A stretch of 22,584 bases of DNA from an uncultured Clostridia bacterium. Lineage in GTDB: Bacteria; Bacillota; Clostridia; TANB77; CAG-508. Both the position numbers and the translations under genes were made by a program. Positions 6,751-15,027 of this stretch are shown in pieces (the first letter of the stretch is position 1; each line of letters begins with the position of its first letter). The notes beneath the pieces were generated by a model. That model had not been told where the DNA came from. It ran no database searches and worked only from the letters and a program-made list of their open reading frames with translations. The stretch is from assembly GCA_948875265.1 (NCBI GenBank), contig CAQRYF010000024.1, positions 1-22,584 on the forward strand, in the 5' to 3' direction.

Positions 6751-7992
6751 ATGGAAGGCGAAAAACTAAAGAAAAGAAAGGCAATGTTAAGTAATAGTAT
6801 TATTCCATGGTTTATAGGATTATCAGATGATTTGATGTTTTTTATTGCAATAAATTCTTTATTCTTTACAGTAGTGAAGGGATTTTCTGCATCACAAATA
6901 ACATTTTTAACAACTGTTTCAAATGTGTTTTATATTTTATTGCAGATACCAGCTTTAAAGATAATACAAAAAATAGGTAATGTAAGGTCTATTAGAATTG
7001 GGACTATAATGTTATTAGGTAGTAGTATATTAATAACTTTTGGTAATAGTTATTTTATAACTATTATAGGATATTTGTTATATCAACCTGCTTTTATATT
7101 TAAGAAAATGGAAGTAGTTGTATTGAAAAATAATTTGCAATATCTAAATAGGCAAGAAGATTATATAAAATTTTCAAGTAGAAGCAAATTATTATATTCT
7201 ATTATAACAACAATTATAGCGTTTGTAGCAGGAGGAATATTTGCTATTAATCATTACCTGCCAATGTATTTATGTATAGGAATTTGTTGTATTAACTTTT
7301 TACTATCATTTTGTATATTTGATGTAAATGACGATATGCAAAAAAGTTATGCAATAAATAAGAAAGAAAAAATAAAATTATCTAAATTGATGATAACTAT
7401 TTTTATTTCTTTTGCGTTATTATATGCAACTATAAATATTGGACAAAGTAATAGTCAATTGTTTATACAATACAATTTACAAAAACACTTTAATATAGAA
7501 TTAACAGCCATGTATTTAGGAGGAATTATCGCAATATCACGTATTGCTAGAGTCTTCGGAAATTTAATATTTAATAAGGTATATGATAAATATAAAGATA
7601 AAGTAAACTTATTGTTATCAACAATGGCAATGGTATCATTTGCTTTTATATTATTAGGAAGCTTTTTAGATTCTGTAATATTGGTTAAATTTATAATAAT
7701 GACACTAGGATTTAATATTATTTTAGCAATAAGGGATTTGGTTGATATATATATGAATGATTTATTATTAAAAAATACCGAACAAAAAAACCATCAAAAA
7801 GCAATTTCATATTTACAATTATCAAGAAGAATATTTGCCACTATTATAAGTTTGATTTTTTCAATATTGCTAACACAGTTAGATTTGGCGTATATTATTA
7901 TTTGTTTATTTGTTTTGGCCACAATTAGCCTAATAATTAATAGTAAGCTATATATGATGATAAATAAAAAAGGAGAAAAATATGGATTATAA
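6751..7992 (+). CDS. MFS-type membrane transporter
   Basis: A 413-aa polytopic membrane protein with about 12 hydrophobic helices, a positively charged N-terminus (EKLKKRKAMLS) and a charged central loop near residues 200-210. It is a major facilitator by overall architecture and has the general build of the transporter at 1052-2275. The substrate is not recognisable. The ribosome site AAGGAGAG lies just before the ATG. The last 11 nt overlap the start of the rRNA methyltransferase gene, so the two are translationally coupled and form a two-gene operon, a pairing whose meaning is unclear. Confidence 0.8.
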   Translation: MEGEKLKKRKAMLSNSIIPWFIGLSDDLMFFIAINSLFFTVVKGFSASQITFLTTVSNVFYILLQIPALKIIQKIGNVRSIRIGTIMLLGSSILITFGNSYFITIIGYLLYQPAFIFKKMEVVVLKNNLQYLNRQEDYIKFSSRSKLLYSIITTIIAFVAGGIFAINHYLPMYLCIGICCINFLLSFCIFDVNDDMQKSYAINKKEKIKLSKLMITIFISFALLYATINIGQSNSQLFIQYNLQKHFNIELTAMYLGGIIAISRIARVFGNLIFNKVYDKYKDKVNLLLSTMAMVSFAFILLGSFLDSVILVKFIIMTLGFNIILAIRDLVDIYMNDLLLKNTEQKNHQKAISYLQLSRRIFATIISLIFSILLTQLDLAYIIICLFVLATISLIINSKLYMMINKKGEKYGL

Positions 7993-8887
7993 CTTTCCAG
8001 GATTTTTAAATGAGATATTAAAAGAACAATATGGAGAAGAAATAAGGGATAAAATATTAGAAGGATATAAACAAAAAAGATATACAACTTTTAGGGTGAA
8101 TACATTAAAAAGTAGTATAGTTGAAATAGAAGATATATTAAATAACGAAAAAATAGAATATGAGAAAGTGAAATGGAGTGAAGAAGCATTTATTATAAAA
8201 AATGTTTCTGAAAAAGAAATTGAAAAATTAGAAATATATCAAAACGGGAAAATATATCTTCAAAGTTTATCTTCAATGTTACCTCCTATAATATTAAATC
8301 CAAAAGAAGGAATGGATATATTAGATATGGCAGCAGCGCCAGGAGGTAAAACTACACAAATTGCAGCACTTGTAAATAATAAAGCAGCAATTACAGCATG
8401 TGAGATGAACAAAATTAGAGCAGAACGTTTAAAATATAATATTGAAAAACAAGGAGCTAATGCATATGTAATGATAACTGATGCGAGAAACATAGATGAT
8501 TTTTTCTCATTTAATCAGATATTATTAGATGCACCTTGTAGTGGAAGTGGAACTTTAGAAGCTGAGGATAAAAACTTACAGAAAGTATTTACAAAGAAGC
8601 TTGTTGATAAATCTGTAAAAAGCCAGTTAGCTTTATTAAAAAAAGCTTTAACAATTCTAAAGCCTGAAAGTGAAATGGTATATTCTACTTGTTCAATTTT
8701 ATCCCAAGAAAATGAAGAGATTATAAATAAAGTGTTAAATAATTTGAATTGTGAAATTGTACCAATTGAATTACAGGGAATGGAAGATTTGCCACTTCTT
8801 CCTACAAAGATAAAAGGAACAGTATGTATATGTCCAAATAAGTTGTATGAAGGATTTTTTGTTGCTAAAATTAGAAAAAATATATAA
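7982..8887 (+). CDS. RsmB/RsmF-type rRNA m5C methyltransferase
   Basis: This is a SAM-dependent RNA cytosine-5 methyltransferase of the NOL1/NOP2/sun family. Visible motifs are the N-terminal RNA-binding lead (YTTFRVNTLKSS), SAM motif I DMAAAPGGKT from Asp115, motif IV LLDAPCSGSGTL with Cys186 that releases product, and motif VI YSTCS with catalytic Cys237. At 301 aa it lacks the N-terminal NusB domain of RsmB and the C-terminal extension of RsmF, so it is the short catalytic-core form common in Firmicutes. Which rRNA position it modifies cannot be told. An AAAGGAG ribosome site lies inside the end of the MFS gene, with an 11-nt overlap. Confidence 0.88.
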   Translation: MDYNFPGFLNEILKEQYGEEIRDKILEGYKQKRYTTFRVNTLKSSIVEIEDILNNEKIEYEKVKWSEEAFIIKNVSEKEIEKLEIYQNGKIYLQSLSSMLPPIILNPKEGMDILDMAAAPGGKTTQIAALVNNKAAITACEMNKIRAERLKYNIEKQGANAYVMITDARNIDDFFSFNQILLDAPCSGSGTLEAEDKNLQKVFTKKLVDKSVKSQLALLKKALTILKPESEMVYSTCSILSQENEEIINKVLNNLNCEIVPIELQGMEDLPLLPTKIKGTVCICPNKLYEGFFVAKIRKNI

Positions 8888-8964
8888 AAAATACCACAAA
8901 TATTTGATATTAATAGAAAAATGTGATATTTTAATAAAAAAGATGTAGAAATGGATATGTTAAT

Positions 8965-9216
8965 ATGAAGAAAATATATAAAGAGCCAAATAAAAGAGAA
9001 ACAGAAACAACAATGAATATATTATATAATGAGAAGATATTATCAATTTATACAAATAAGGTAGATTTACAAAAAAGATTATTTAAGATATTGGGAAATC
9101 CAACTAAGGAATACATAAAAGGAAGATCAATAACAGGAAGTAGTTGGGATGTATCATTAAATGAGAAAAGTAAAATATCAAAAATATTGTTAAAGGTTAA
9201 TATATTTGAATTATAA
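8965..9216 (+). CDS. Small protein of unknown function
   Basis: An 83-aa charged, soluble protein with no signal peptide or membrane segment. It reads ETTMNILYNEKILSIYTNK in the first half and ends ISKILLKVNIFEL. I do not recognise it as a named family. Codon use matches the neighbours and the frame is clean. The start is uncertain: ATG 8965 has no strong ribosome site and an internal ATG at 9013 is possible. It is followed by a perfect 19-bp hairpin. Its position next to the zinc-ribbon gene does not reveal a role. Confidence 0.6.
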   Translation: MKKIYKEPNKRETETTMNILYNEKILSIYTNKVDLQKRLFKILGNPTKEYIKGRSITGSSWDVSLNEKSKISKILLKVNIFEL

Positions 9217-9241
9217 AATATAGAAAATAAATATTATTTTG

Positions 9242-9284
9242 AAACAACAAAAGACTAGATTAATCTAGTCTTTTGTTGTTTTTA
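9242..9284. terminator. Perfect 19-bp hairpin with T tail
   Basis: AAACAACAAAAGACTAGAT (9242-9260) and its exact reverse complement (9263-9281) are separated only by TA and followed by more T residues. It looks like a strong terminator for the small gene at 8965. It ends only 25 nt before the ribosome site of the zinc-ribbon gene, with no promoter visible in between, so it may also act as an attenuator for that gene. Confidence 0.8.
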
Positions 9285-9308
9285 GATAATGAAGAAGGGA
9301 GAAATTAT

Positions 9309-11884
9309 ATGGAGAAAAATCTAAAAAAAACACACCCAGAGTTATCAAAAGAATGGAATGGGGAAAAGAATGGAGAACTTAAACCAACAGATGTAACTTA
9401 TGGAAGCGAAAGAAAAGTATGGTGGAGATGTGAAAAAGGACATGAATGGATGGCACAAATAGGAAATAGAGTTAGAGGCACTAAATGTCCATATTGTACT
9501 AATCATAAAATTTTAAAGGGATATAACGATTTAGAAACTACACATCCTGAAATTGCAAAACAATGGAATTATGAAAGAAATAATGGGATTAAACCTAGTG
9601 AGGTATTTGCAGCTGGAAAATATAAATTTTGGTGGAAATGTGAGAAAGGTCATGAGTGGGAAGCGAGGTTATATGAGAGAAAAGATGGAAATGGTTGCCC
9701 ATATTGTTCTAATAGAAAAGTGTTAGAAGGTTATAATGATTTACAAACTATTAATTCTAAACTAGCAAAACAGTGGAATTATGAAAAAAATAAAGAATTA
9801 AAACCTACACAAATCACTGCAGGAAGTAATAAATGCGTATGGTGGAAATGTAAAAAAGGCCATGAATGGAAAGCTACTATAGCTTCTAGAAATAATGGAT
9901 ATGGTTGTCCATATTGTTCACATGTAAAAATAGAAAAACGGTGTAAATGATGTTATGACTCTTGAACCAAATTTATTAAAAATATGGAACAAAGAGAAAA
10001 ACAAGGATGTTGATCCTTTTTTGCTATCATCTTGTAGTCAGAAGAAGGTGTGGTGGAAATGTGGAAATGGACATGAATGGGAGAGGTCAATATATGCAAT
10101 AAGAAGAAATCCAACATGCCCAAAATGTAAGCAAGAATTTATAATAAATAGAAAGGTAGAAAAAGCAGAAAGAAAAAGAATACAAAGAAAAGAGAAAAAT
10201 ATTAAAAAGTTAGAAAAGGAAAGTCTTGAGTATAAATATCCATGGTTGGCAGGACAATGGAATTATGAAAAAAATGAAGGATTATTGCCATCACAAGTTA
10301 CAGGAGGTTGTAATAAAAAAGTATGGTGGAGATGTAAAAATGGACATGAATGGGAAGCACAAATTAATTCTAGAACACGTGGATGTAATTGTCCAATTTG
10401 TTCTTGTAGAAAGATACAAAAAGGATATAATGATTTAGAAACATTAAGACCAGAAATGTTAAAACAATGGGATTTTGAGAAAAATAAAGATGTTGATATT
10501 ACAAAGGTAGGACCAAAAAGTAAATTACGAGTATGGTGGAAATGTGAAGATAATCATCAATGGAAAGAGGCTATTAATAGTAGAGGTAACAATATATTAT
10601 GCCCTGTTTGTTATAATATGCATGGTACATCTTTTCCAGAACAAAGTGTTTATTATTATATCAAACAAGTATATCCTTCAGCTATCAATAGATATAAAGA
10701 AAAAAGAAAATATGAAATTGATATATATATTCCTGAAATAAAATTAGGCATAGAATATGATGGTATATATTATCATAACACTAAAGAAGCAAGGAGAAAA
10801 GAATTAGAAAAAGAAAAATTATTAAGAGAAAGAAATATAAATATTATAAGAATTAAAGAAGATAAAGTAAAGTATAGAAAACCTACTTTGAAGGGAAATA
10901 TAATTTATTATAAAATAGGTAATTATGAAAATCTTTCTGGGGTAATAAGAAAATTATTTGAAATTATTAAGGTAAAAGATAAAGTAAAAATAGATGTTAA
11001 TAGAGATATTTATAAAATAATAGAAAGCTATAGCAAAGTAAAATTAGAAGAGAGTTTAGTATGTTTAGCACCTCATTTATTAAAAGAATGGAATACAGAA
11101 AGAAACTTTCCATTAAGACCTGAAAAACTTACTGCTAGAAGCGATAGAAAAGTATGGTGGAAATGTGAAAAAGGGCATGAGTGGAAAACTTCTCCTAATA
11201 AAAGATATTTAGACAAAACTAATTGTCCCATTTGTGCTAATAAAAAAGTTTTAGCAGGATTTAATGATTTAGCAACTATAAATCCAGAGCTAGCTAAACA
11301 GTGGCATCCTACTAAAAATGGAGATTTAAAGCCTACGCAATTTACAATATGTAGCGGAAAGAAAGTATGGTGGAAATGTGAAAAAGGACATGAATGGGAA
11401 GCGACTATAGCTAGAAGAAAAGAAAGAGGATGTAAATATTGCAACAAGAAAGCTTTAATAAAAGGTGAAAATGATATGGTATCAGCAAGACCAGAATTAT
11501 TAAATGAATGGGATTATGAAAAAAATAAAGGAATAAACCCAGAAGAGATGTTTAGAGGAAGTGAGAAACGTGTATGGTGGAGATGCAAAAAAGGACATAG
11601 CTGGAAAACATTGATATCTGACAGAGTAAGGCGGAACAAATTGTCCTGTTTGTTCTAATCAGAAAATAGTGCCAGGAATTAATGATGTCCTTACATATAA
11701 ACCAGAATTAATTAATATATGGCACCCAACAAAAAATGGAGATTTAAAATTAAATGAATTTCCAAAATGTAGTGAAAAAAAGGTATGGTGGAGATGCAGT
11801 AAAGGTCATGAATTTGAAAGAACAATATATAGTAGATATGTAGCTAAGAACTTATGTCCAATATGTGCTGGAAAACGAATTTAG
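9309..11884 (+). CDS. Zinc-ribbon repeat protein with embedded nuclease, read through two CGG +1 shifts
   Basis: Three consecutive frames together encode one 857-aa protein if a single C is skipped at CGG 9939 and at CGG 11632. It contains ten copies of a ~65-residue treble-clef zinc-ribbon unit: (H/R)PEL..QWN.EKN, then VWWKCEKGHEW, then CPYC, then GYNDL. Six lie before and four after a nuclease segment. That segment (about residues 441-585) starts SFPEQSVYYYIK and carries YEIDIYIPEIKLGIEYDG with Asp471, Glu482-x-Asp484, a Vsr/DUF559-like PD-(D/E)XK layout, then ELEKEKLLRERNINIIRIKE. Both joins fall inside repeat units and restore the exact repeat spacing. The start is ATG 9309, preceded by GGGAG 7 nt away; the longer open frame begins inside the hairpin. 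It is probably a DNA-acting protein of accessory DNA; function unknown. Confidence 0.75.
9939..9942 (+). other. +1 frameshift site 1: in-frame CGG-T
   Basis: Codon 211 of the zinc-ribbon gene is CGG after AAA. Staying in frame gives CGG TGT AAA TGA, a stop three codons on. Skipping the C reads GGT GTA AAT GAT, that is G-V-N-D, matching the GYNDL motif that ends the other repeat units. Confidence 0.8.
11632..11635 (+). other. +1 frameshift site 2: in-frame CGG-A
   Basis: In the ninth zinc-ribbon unit the frame reaches CGG after AGG and would stop nine codons on. Skipping the C reads GGA ACA AAT TGT CCT, giving DRVRGTNCPVC, which closely matches NRVRGTKCPYC of the first repeat unit. Confidence 0.8.
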
Positions 11885-12037
11885 ACAACAGTATGTAGAT
11901 GATAAATTTTTAAAAATATATTATATACAATTTTTACAGCAATTTTTTTAGCACTTATGGCAATTTTAATAATTGTAAATTTATAAAAATGTTTTGACAA
12001 AAATTATATAGTTAATTTTATTAAAGAGAAAAAGAAA

Positions 12038-12213
12038 ATGAAGGAATTAACTAAAAGAAATGATGAGCAGGTTGATATTATTGATGAAATCTTAAATAAT
12101 AATTTTATTATGAGAAAAATAACAAAAAAATAATAGTAGATTTTAAAGAAAAGTTAAATATAAATGATGAAGAAGCAGAAGATTTATATAACCAATGTTT
12201 TGTTAAGAGCTAA
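12038..12213 (+). pseudogene. Small ORF split at an A7 run
   Basis: ATG 12038 opens a 31-codon frame (MKELTKRNDEQVDIIDEILN...) that stops just after a run of seven A residues at 12124-12130. Directly at that run another frame continues without a gap (IIVDFKEKLNINDEEAEDLY...) to a stop at 12211-12213. Together they would give a helical, acidic protein of about 59 aa. This is either a decayed gene, a homopolymer sequencing error, or a gene using poly-A slippage. The break is not of the CGG type seen elsewhere. Family unknown. Confidence 0.35.
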
Positions 12214-12248
12214 ATGGCATAATGTAAAGAATATAATAATAAAGAGGT

Positions 12249-12297
12249 AAACCATATTTTATAGAAATTTAATATCTATTAAGTATGGTTGTTTTTT
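12249..12297 (+). terminator. Terminator-like hairpin
   Basis: AACCATA (12249-12255) pairs with TATGGTT (12284-12290) across a loop that can form a small inner TAGA/TCTA stem. It is followed by GTTTTTTATT and lies after the split small ORF. Confidence 0.5.
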
Positions 12298-12402
12298 ATT
12301 AAATGGGTATGATTGTCAAAATATTATAAAAAGTATTAGAGCGGCGATATAGTATCAATTGACAAATATTTAATTAAAATTTGACCAATTTTAGAAATAA
12401 TA

Positions 12403-12447
12403 TTTACAAACGTACAACAAAATGATAAAATTGTAGTACGTTTGTAA
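12403..12447 (+). promoter_or_regulatory. abiE promoter with flanking operator arms
   Basis: TTACAAACGTAC (12404-12415) and GTACGTTTGTAA (12436-12447) form a perfect 12-bp inverted repeat around 20 nt. A promoter sits exactly across it: -35 TTTACA (12403-12408) and -10 TAAAAT (12426-12431), 17 bases apart. The left arm covers the -35 and the right arm the transcription start. AbiEi antitoxins are known to repress their own promoter by binding inverted repeats, which fits this arrangement. The ribosome site AAGGGGGT follows directly. Confidence 0.75.
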
Positions 12448-12456
12448 GGGGGTAAT

Positions 12457-13038
12457 ATGAAAGTTAAACAAATAAAAAAAGTTTTAAAAAATAATAATGG
12501 ATATATCACAACAAGTGAATTTGAACAAAATGGAATACCAAGAAGATATATTCCTGGATTAATAGAAAAGGGATTAATTAGAAAAATAGCAAGAGGCTTA
12601 TATATTGATAATGAGCTAATTGAAGATGAATATTATGTTTTACAAAAACGTTATAATAATGTTATTTATTCATATAATACGGCATTCCATTTGTTAAATT
12701 TGAGTGAAAGAGCACCATATGAAATTGATGTTACAACATATTTTCATAAAAGTATTAGAGAAAAAGTAAGGATTCATTATGTTTCAGAAGAAAAATTAAA
12801 TATAGGAAAAGTTACTATTATAAGTCCATATGGCAATCCTATAAAAGTATATAATGCAGAAAGATGTATATGTGATATGTTAAAAAATCAAGATGAATAT
12901 GATATAGAATTATATAATAAGATTTTAAAAAATTATTTTAATTCAAAAGATAAAAATTTGAAATTATTAGATGAGTATGCTAAAGTTTTTAATGTATATG
13001 AAAAATTAACTACTATAATGGAGGTATTAATTAAGTGA
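12457..13038 (+). CDS. abiEi: AbiEi-family antitoxin and repressor
   Basis: The 193-aa protein is the antitoxin of a type IV toxin-antitoxin pair. Residues 1-60 form a winged helix (KQIKKVLKNNNGYITTSEFE, then GLIEKGLIRKIARGLYI) that binds the operator. The C-terminal part (YNTAFHLLNLSERAP, VTIISPYGNPIKVYNAERCICDML) matches the AbiEi antitoxin domain. In type IV systems the antitoxin neutralises the toxin's effect without lasting contact with it. The start is supported by AAGGGGGT and by the promoter at 12403-12431. The stop overlaps the toxin start by 4 nt. The pair lies in an accessory stretch next to the zinc-ribbon nuclease, consistent with abortive-infection defence or element maintenance. 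Confidence 0.87.
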   Translation: MKVKQIKKVLKNNNGYITTSEFEQNGIPRRYIPGLIEKGLIRKIARGLYIDNELIEDEYYVLQKRYNNVIYSYNTAFHLLNLSERAPYEIDVTTYFHKSIREKVRIHYVSEEKLNIGKVTIISPYGNPIKVYNAERCICDMLKNQDEYDIELYNKILKNYFNSKDKNLKLLDEYAKVFNVYEKLTTIMEVLIK

Positions 13039-13889
13039 TAAAATATAAAGAGCTAAAAGAAAAGTCAAAAGAACTAGAGCAAAAATATAAATTAAATCAT
13101 TATGAACTACTACAAAGATTTATGTTTGAAAGAATATTAGAAAGAATTTCAGTTTCGAAATATCAAGAAAATTTCATATTAAAAGGTGGTTTATTATTAT
13201 CTGCATTATTTGGAATTGACAATAGAACTACAAGAGATATGGATACAACAATCAAGGGATTGAATATTTCTAAAGAACGAATGATAAATGTTTTGAACGA
13301 AATATTAAGTATTGATTTAAAAGATAGTGTAAAATTTGAATTGATTGATATAACTGATATAAGAGAAGATGATGAATATGGTGGAAATAAATATCATTTA
13401 ATTGGAAAATTAGAAAATCTTAAAATAAATTTAGATATTGATATTTCTACAGGAGATACAGTTATACCAAAAGAGTTAGAGTATAGCTACCCATCATTAT
13501 TTGAAGATAAAAAGATATTAATTTATACATATAATGCAGAAACAATAATAGCAGAAAAAATTGAAACTATTTTAAGAAGAGGACAATACAATAGTAGAAT
13601 GAAGGATTATTACGATATACATATGTTTTTAAGTGAATTTAAAGATACTATTGATATTAATATTTTGAAGTTATCAATAAAAAATACATTTGATAAAAGA
13701 GAATCATTTGACTACTTAAAAGATTATGAACACATTTTAGAGGGAATATTTTCATACGATAGAATTGTAAATCTATGGAATGGATATGCTAAAAAGAACA
13801 AATATGCAAATGATATTAAGTTTGAAGAAATAATAAGGGAACTAAAAGAATTTATTTCAAGTTTAGATATAGAAATTGTAGCTGCATAA
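13035..13889 (+). CDS. abiEii: AbiEii-family nucleotidyltransferase toxin
   Basis: The 284-aa toxin of the AbiE pair is a DNA polymerase beta-like nucleotidyltransferase. It shows FILKGGLLLSALFG (Gly51-Gly52), then TRDMDTT with Asp68 and Asp70 as metal ligands, and INLDIDIS with a further Asp near 134-136. The helical block AETIIAEKIETIL and RMKDYYDIHMF with Lys190, Asp191 and Asp194 follow. These are the four conserved AbiEii motifs. Studied relatives act on tRNA or nucleotides to arrest growth; the substrate here is not known. It starts at GTG 13035, overlapping the antitoxin stop by 4 nt, so expression is coupled. The gene is intact. Confidence 0.87.
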   Translation: MIKYKELKEKSKELEQKYKLNHYELLQRFMFERILERISVSKYQENFILKGGLLLSALFGIDNRTTRDMDTTIKGLNISKERMINVLNEILSIDLKDSVKFELIDITDIREDDEYGGNKYHLIGKLENLKINLDIDISTGDTVIPKELEYSYPSLFEDKKILIYTYNAETIIAEKIETILRRGQYNSRMKDYYDIHMFLSEFKDTIDINILKLSIKNTFDKRESFDYLKDYEHILEGIFSYDRIVNLWNGYAKKNKYANDIKFEEIIRELKEFISSLDIEIVAA

Positions 13890-14010
13890 TAAATAAATTA
13901 ATGTCAGGAGTAGCCAAGTTACATAATATAAAAAATACTACAAAAAATTATTGTACGGTTAATAAAAAAATAGAAATCTATAAAAAAAACTACACAAAGA
14001 GAAAAAGATG
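13890..14010. other. Intergenic, nothing recognised
   Basis: AT-rich sequence between the AbiE toxin and the yebC promoter. I see no gene and no clear T-tailed hairpin after the toxin. Confidence 0.4.
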
Positions 14011-14019
14011 TGCTATTAT
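14011..14019 (+). promoter_or_regulatory. Extended -10 promoter for yebC
   Basis: TG-C-TATTAT is an extended -10 element, with a weak -35 TACACA 17 bases upstream (13991-13996). The start would be near 14026, leaving a leader of about 190 nt before yebC. Confidence 0.55.
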
Positions 14020-14025
14020 ATATAA

Positions 14026-14217
14026 GGAAAAACAAAAAATACAATTTATACTTGTACAAGTGTGATTTGTAAAATGAATTTTAAGATAATTTTGGCACAA
14101 ACTAAAAAATGCAAGCCGCAAACCCAGTAATATCAATAAAGAATTTTAAATGATAAATTACATGTGAAAAGCCTGTAACTGGCTTAAATAAAAGAAAAAT
14201 TAAAGGAGGAATTAACA
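14026..14217 (+). promoter_or_regulatory. Long yebC leader, unidentified
   Basis: The predicted untranslated leader contains a perfect 12-nt palindrome ACTTGTACAAGT (14050-14061). It also has a small hairpin AAGCC/GGCTT (about 14169-14185) shortly before the AAAGGAGG ribosome site, and a C/G-richer patch (GCAAGCCGCAAACCC) that stands out in AT-rich DNA. I could not match it to a known riboswitch consensus. Confidence 0.35.
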
Positions 14218-14937
14218 ATGTCAGGACATAGTAAATGGCACAACATACAAGCGAAAAAAGGAAAAGCAGATGCTGCAAGAGGAAAAATATTTACAAAATT
14301 AGGAAGAGAATTATTAATAGCAGTAAAAGAAGGTGGACCAGATCCAGCAGGAAATTCAAAGTTAAAAAATGTAATAGCAAAATGTAAGGCTGCTAATATG
14401 CCAAATGATACAATAAATAATGCTATTAAAAAAGCATCAACAAGCAATGAAAACTATGAAGAAATAGTATATGAAGGATATGGACCAAATGGAGTTGCTG
14501 TAATTGTTGAAGCATCAACAGATAATAAAAATAGAACAGCAGCAGATGTAAGACATGTATTTGATAAATCTGGAGGGAATTTAGGAACAACTGGATGTGT
14601 ATCATATATGTTTAATAAAAAAGGAATGATAGTAATAGAAAGAGCTTCAACAAGTATGGATGAAGAAGAATTAATGATGCTTGCTTTAGACGCTGGAGCA
14701 GAAGATTTTGAAGTTTCAGAAGAAGTATATGAAATTACAACAGAGCCATCTGATTTTTCAAATGTTCGTGAAAAGTTAGAAGAAGCTGGATTAGAATTCT
14801 TAGAAGCTGAAGTACAAATGATACCAACAACAACTGTTACTCTAGATGAAAAAGGAATTGAGAAAATGGAACGTCTAATTGAAAAATTAGAAGATTTAGA
14901 TGATGTTGCAAATATTTATCATAATTGGGAAGAATAA
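14218..14937 (+). CDS. yebC: YebC/TACO1 family protein
   Basis: A full-length 239-aa YebC-family protein. The N-terminus MSGHSKWHNIQAKKGKADAA, the block NMPNDTINNAIKKAS, the central YEGYGPNGVAVIVE and TDNKNRTAADVRH, and the ending LEDLDDVANIYHNW are all family signatures. Members were long annotated as transcriptional regulators. Mitochondrial TACO1 and, in more recent work, bacterial relatives act in translation, helping ribosomes at difficult sequences. The ribosome site is strong (AAAGGAGG). It is monocistronic with a long leader, between the AbiE pair and a membrane-anchored protein gene. A role in the odd CGG decoding seen in this window would be pure speculation. Confidence 0.92.
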   Translation: MSGHSKWHNIQAKKGKADAARGKIFTKLGRELLIAVKEGGPDPAGNSKLKNVIAKCKAANMPNDTINNAIKKASTSNENYEEIVYEGYGPNGVAVIVEASTDNKNRTAADVRHVFDKSGGNLGTTGCVSYMFNKKGMIVIERASTSMDEEELMMLALDAGAEDFEVSEEVYEITTEPSDFSNVREKLEEAGLEFLEAEVQMIPTTTVTLDEKGIEKMERLIEKLEDLDDVANIYHNWEE

Positions 14938-14941
14938 TAAA

Positions 14942-14979
14942 AAATAGATAAATGACAATTAAATGTTATTTATCTATTT
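14942..14979 (+). terminator. Hairpin after yebC
   Basis: AAATAGATAAATGACA (14942-14957) pairs with TGTTATTTATCTATTT (14964-14979) over 16 bp with one G-T wobble. The tail is AT-rich rather than a pure T run, so termination may be partial. Confidence 0.65.
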
Positions 14980-15027
14980 ATTATATAATATTTCAGATGT
15001 AATTAAAGTTATATAAAGGAGAAAGTT

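Larger units (their letters stand above)
11885..12456. other. Gene-poor, decayed stretch before the AbiE pair
   Basis: No intact gene of normal size is present in about 570 bases. It holds a short fragment encoding a hydrophobic helix without a start (about 11928-11990), a TTGACA box at 11994-11999, a two-piece small ORF (12038-12213), a terminator-like hairpin (12249-12297), and the abiE promoter-operator at the right end. It reads as a junction of accessory DNA. Confidence 0.5.

Noticed and set aside
9273..9308. Longer N-terminus for the zinc-ribbon protein starting at ATG-like codon 9273
   Set aside because: That start lies inside the right arm and T tail of the perfect hairpin and has no ribosome site; ATG 9309 has GGGAG at good spacing.
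11073..11447. Long antisense ORF with repeated HSCPFSHFHHTF motifs
   Set aside because: It is the reverse-strand shadow of the zinc-ribbon repeats (KCEKGHEW) and has no ribosome site.
14085..14185. Known riboswitch (c-di-GMP, T-box, SAM, preQ1) in the yebC leader
   Set aside because: None of the conserved core sequences of these classes could be found.
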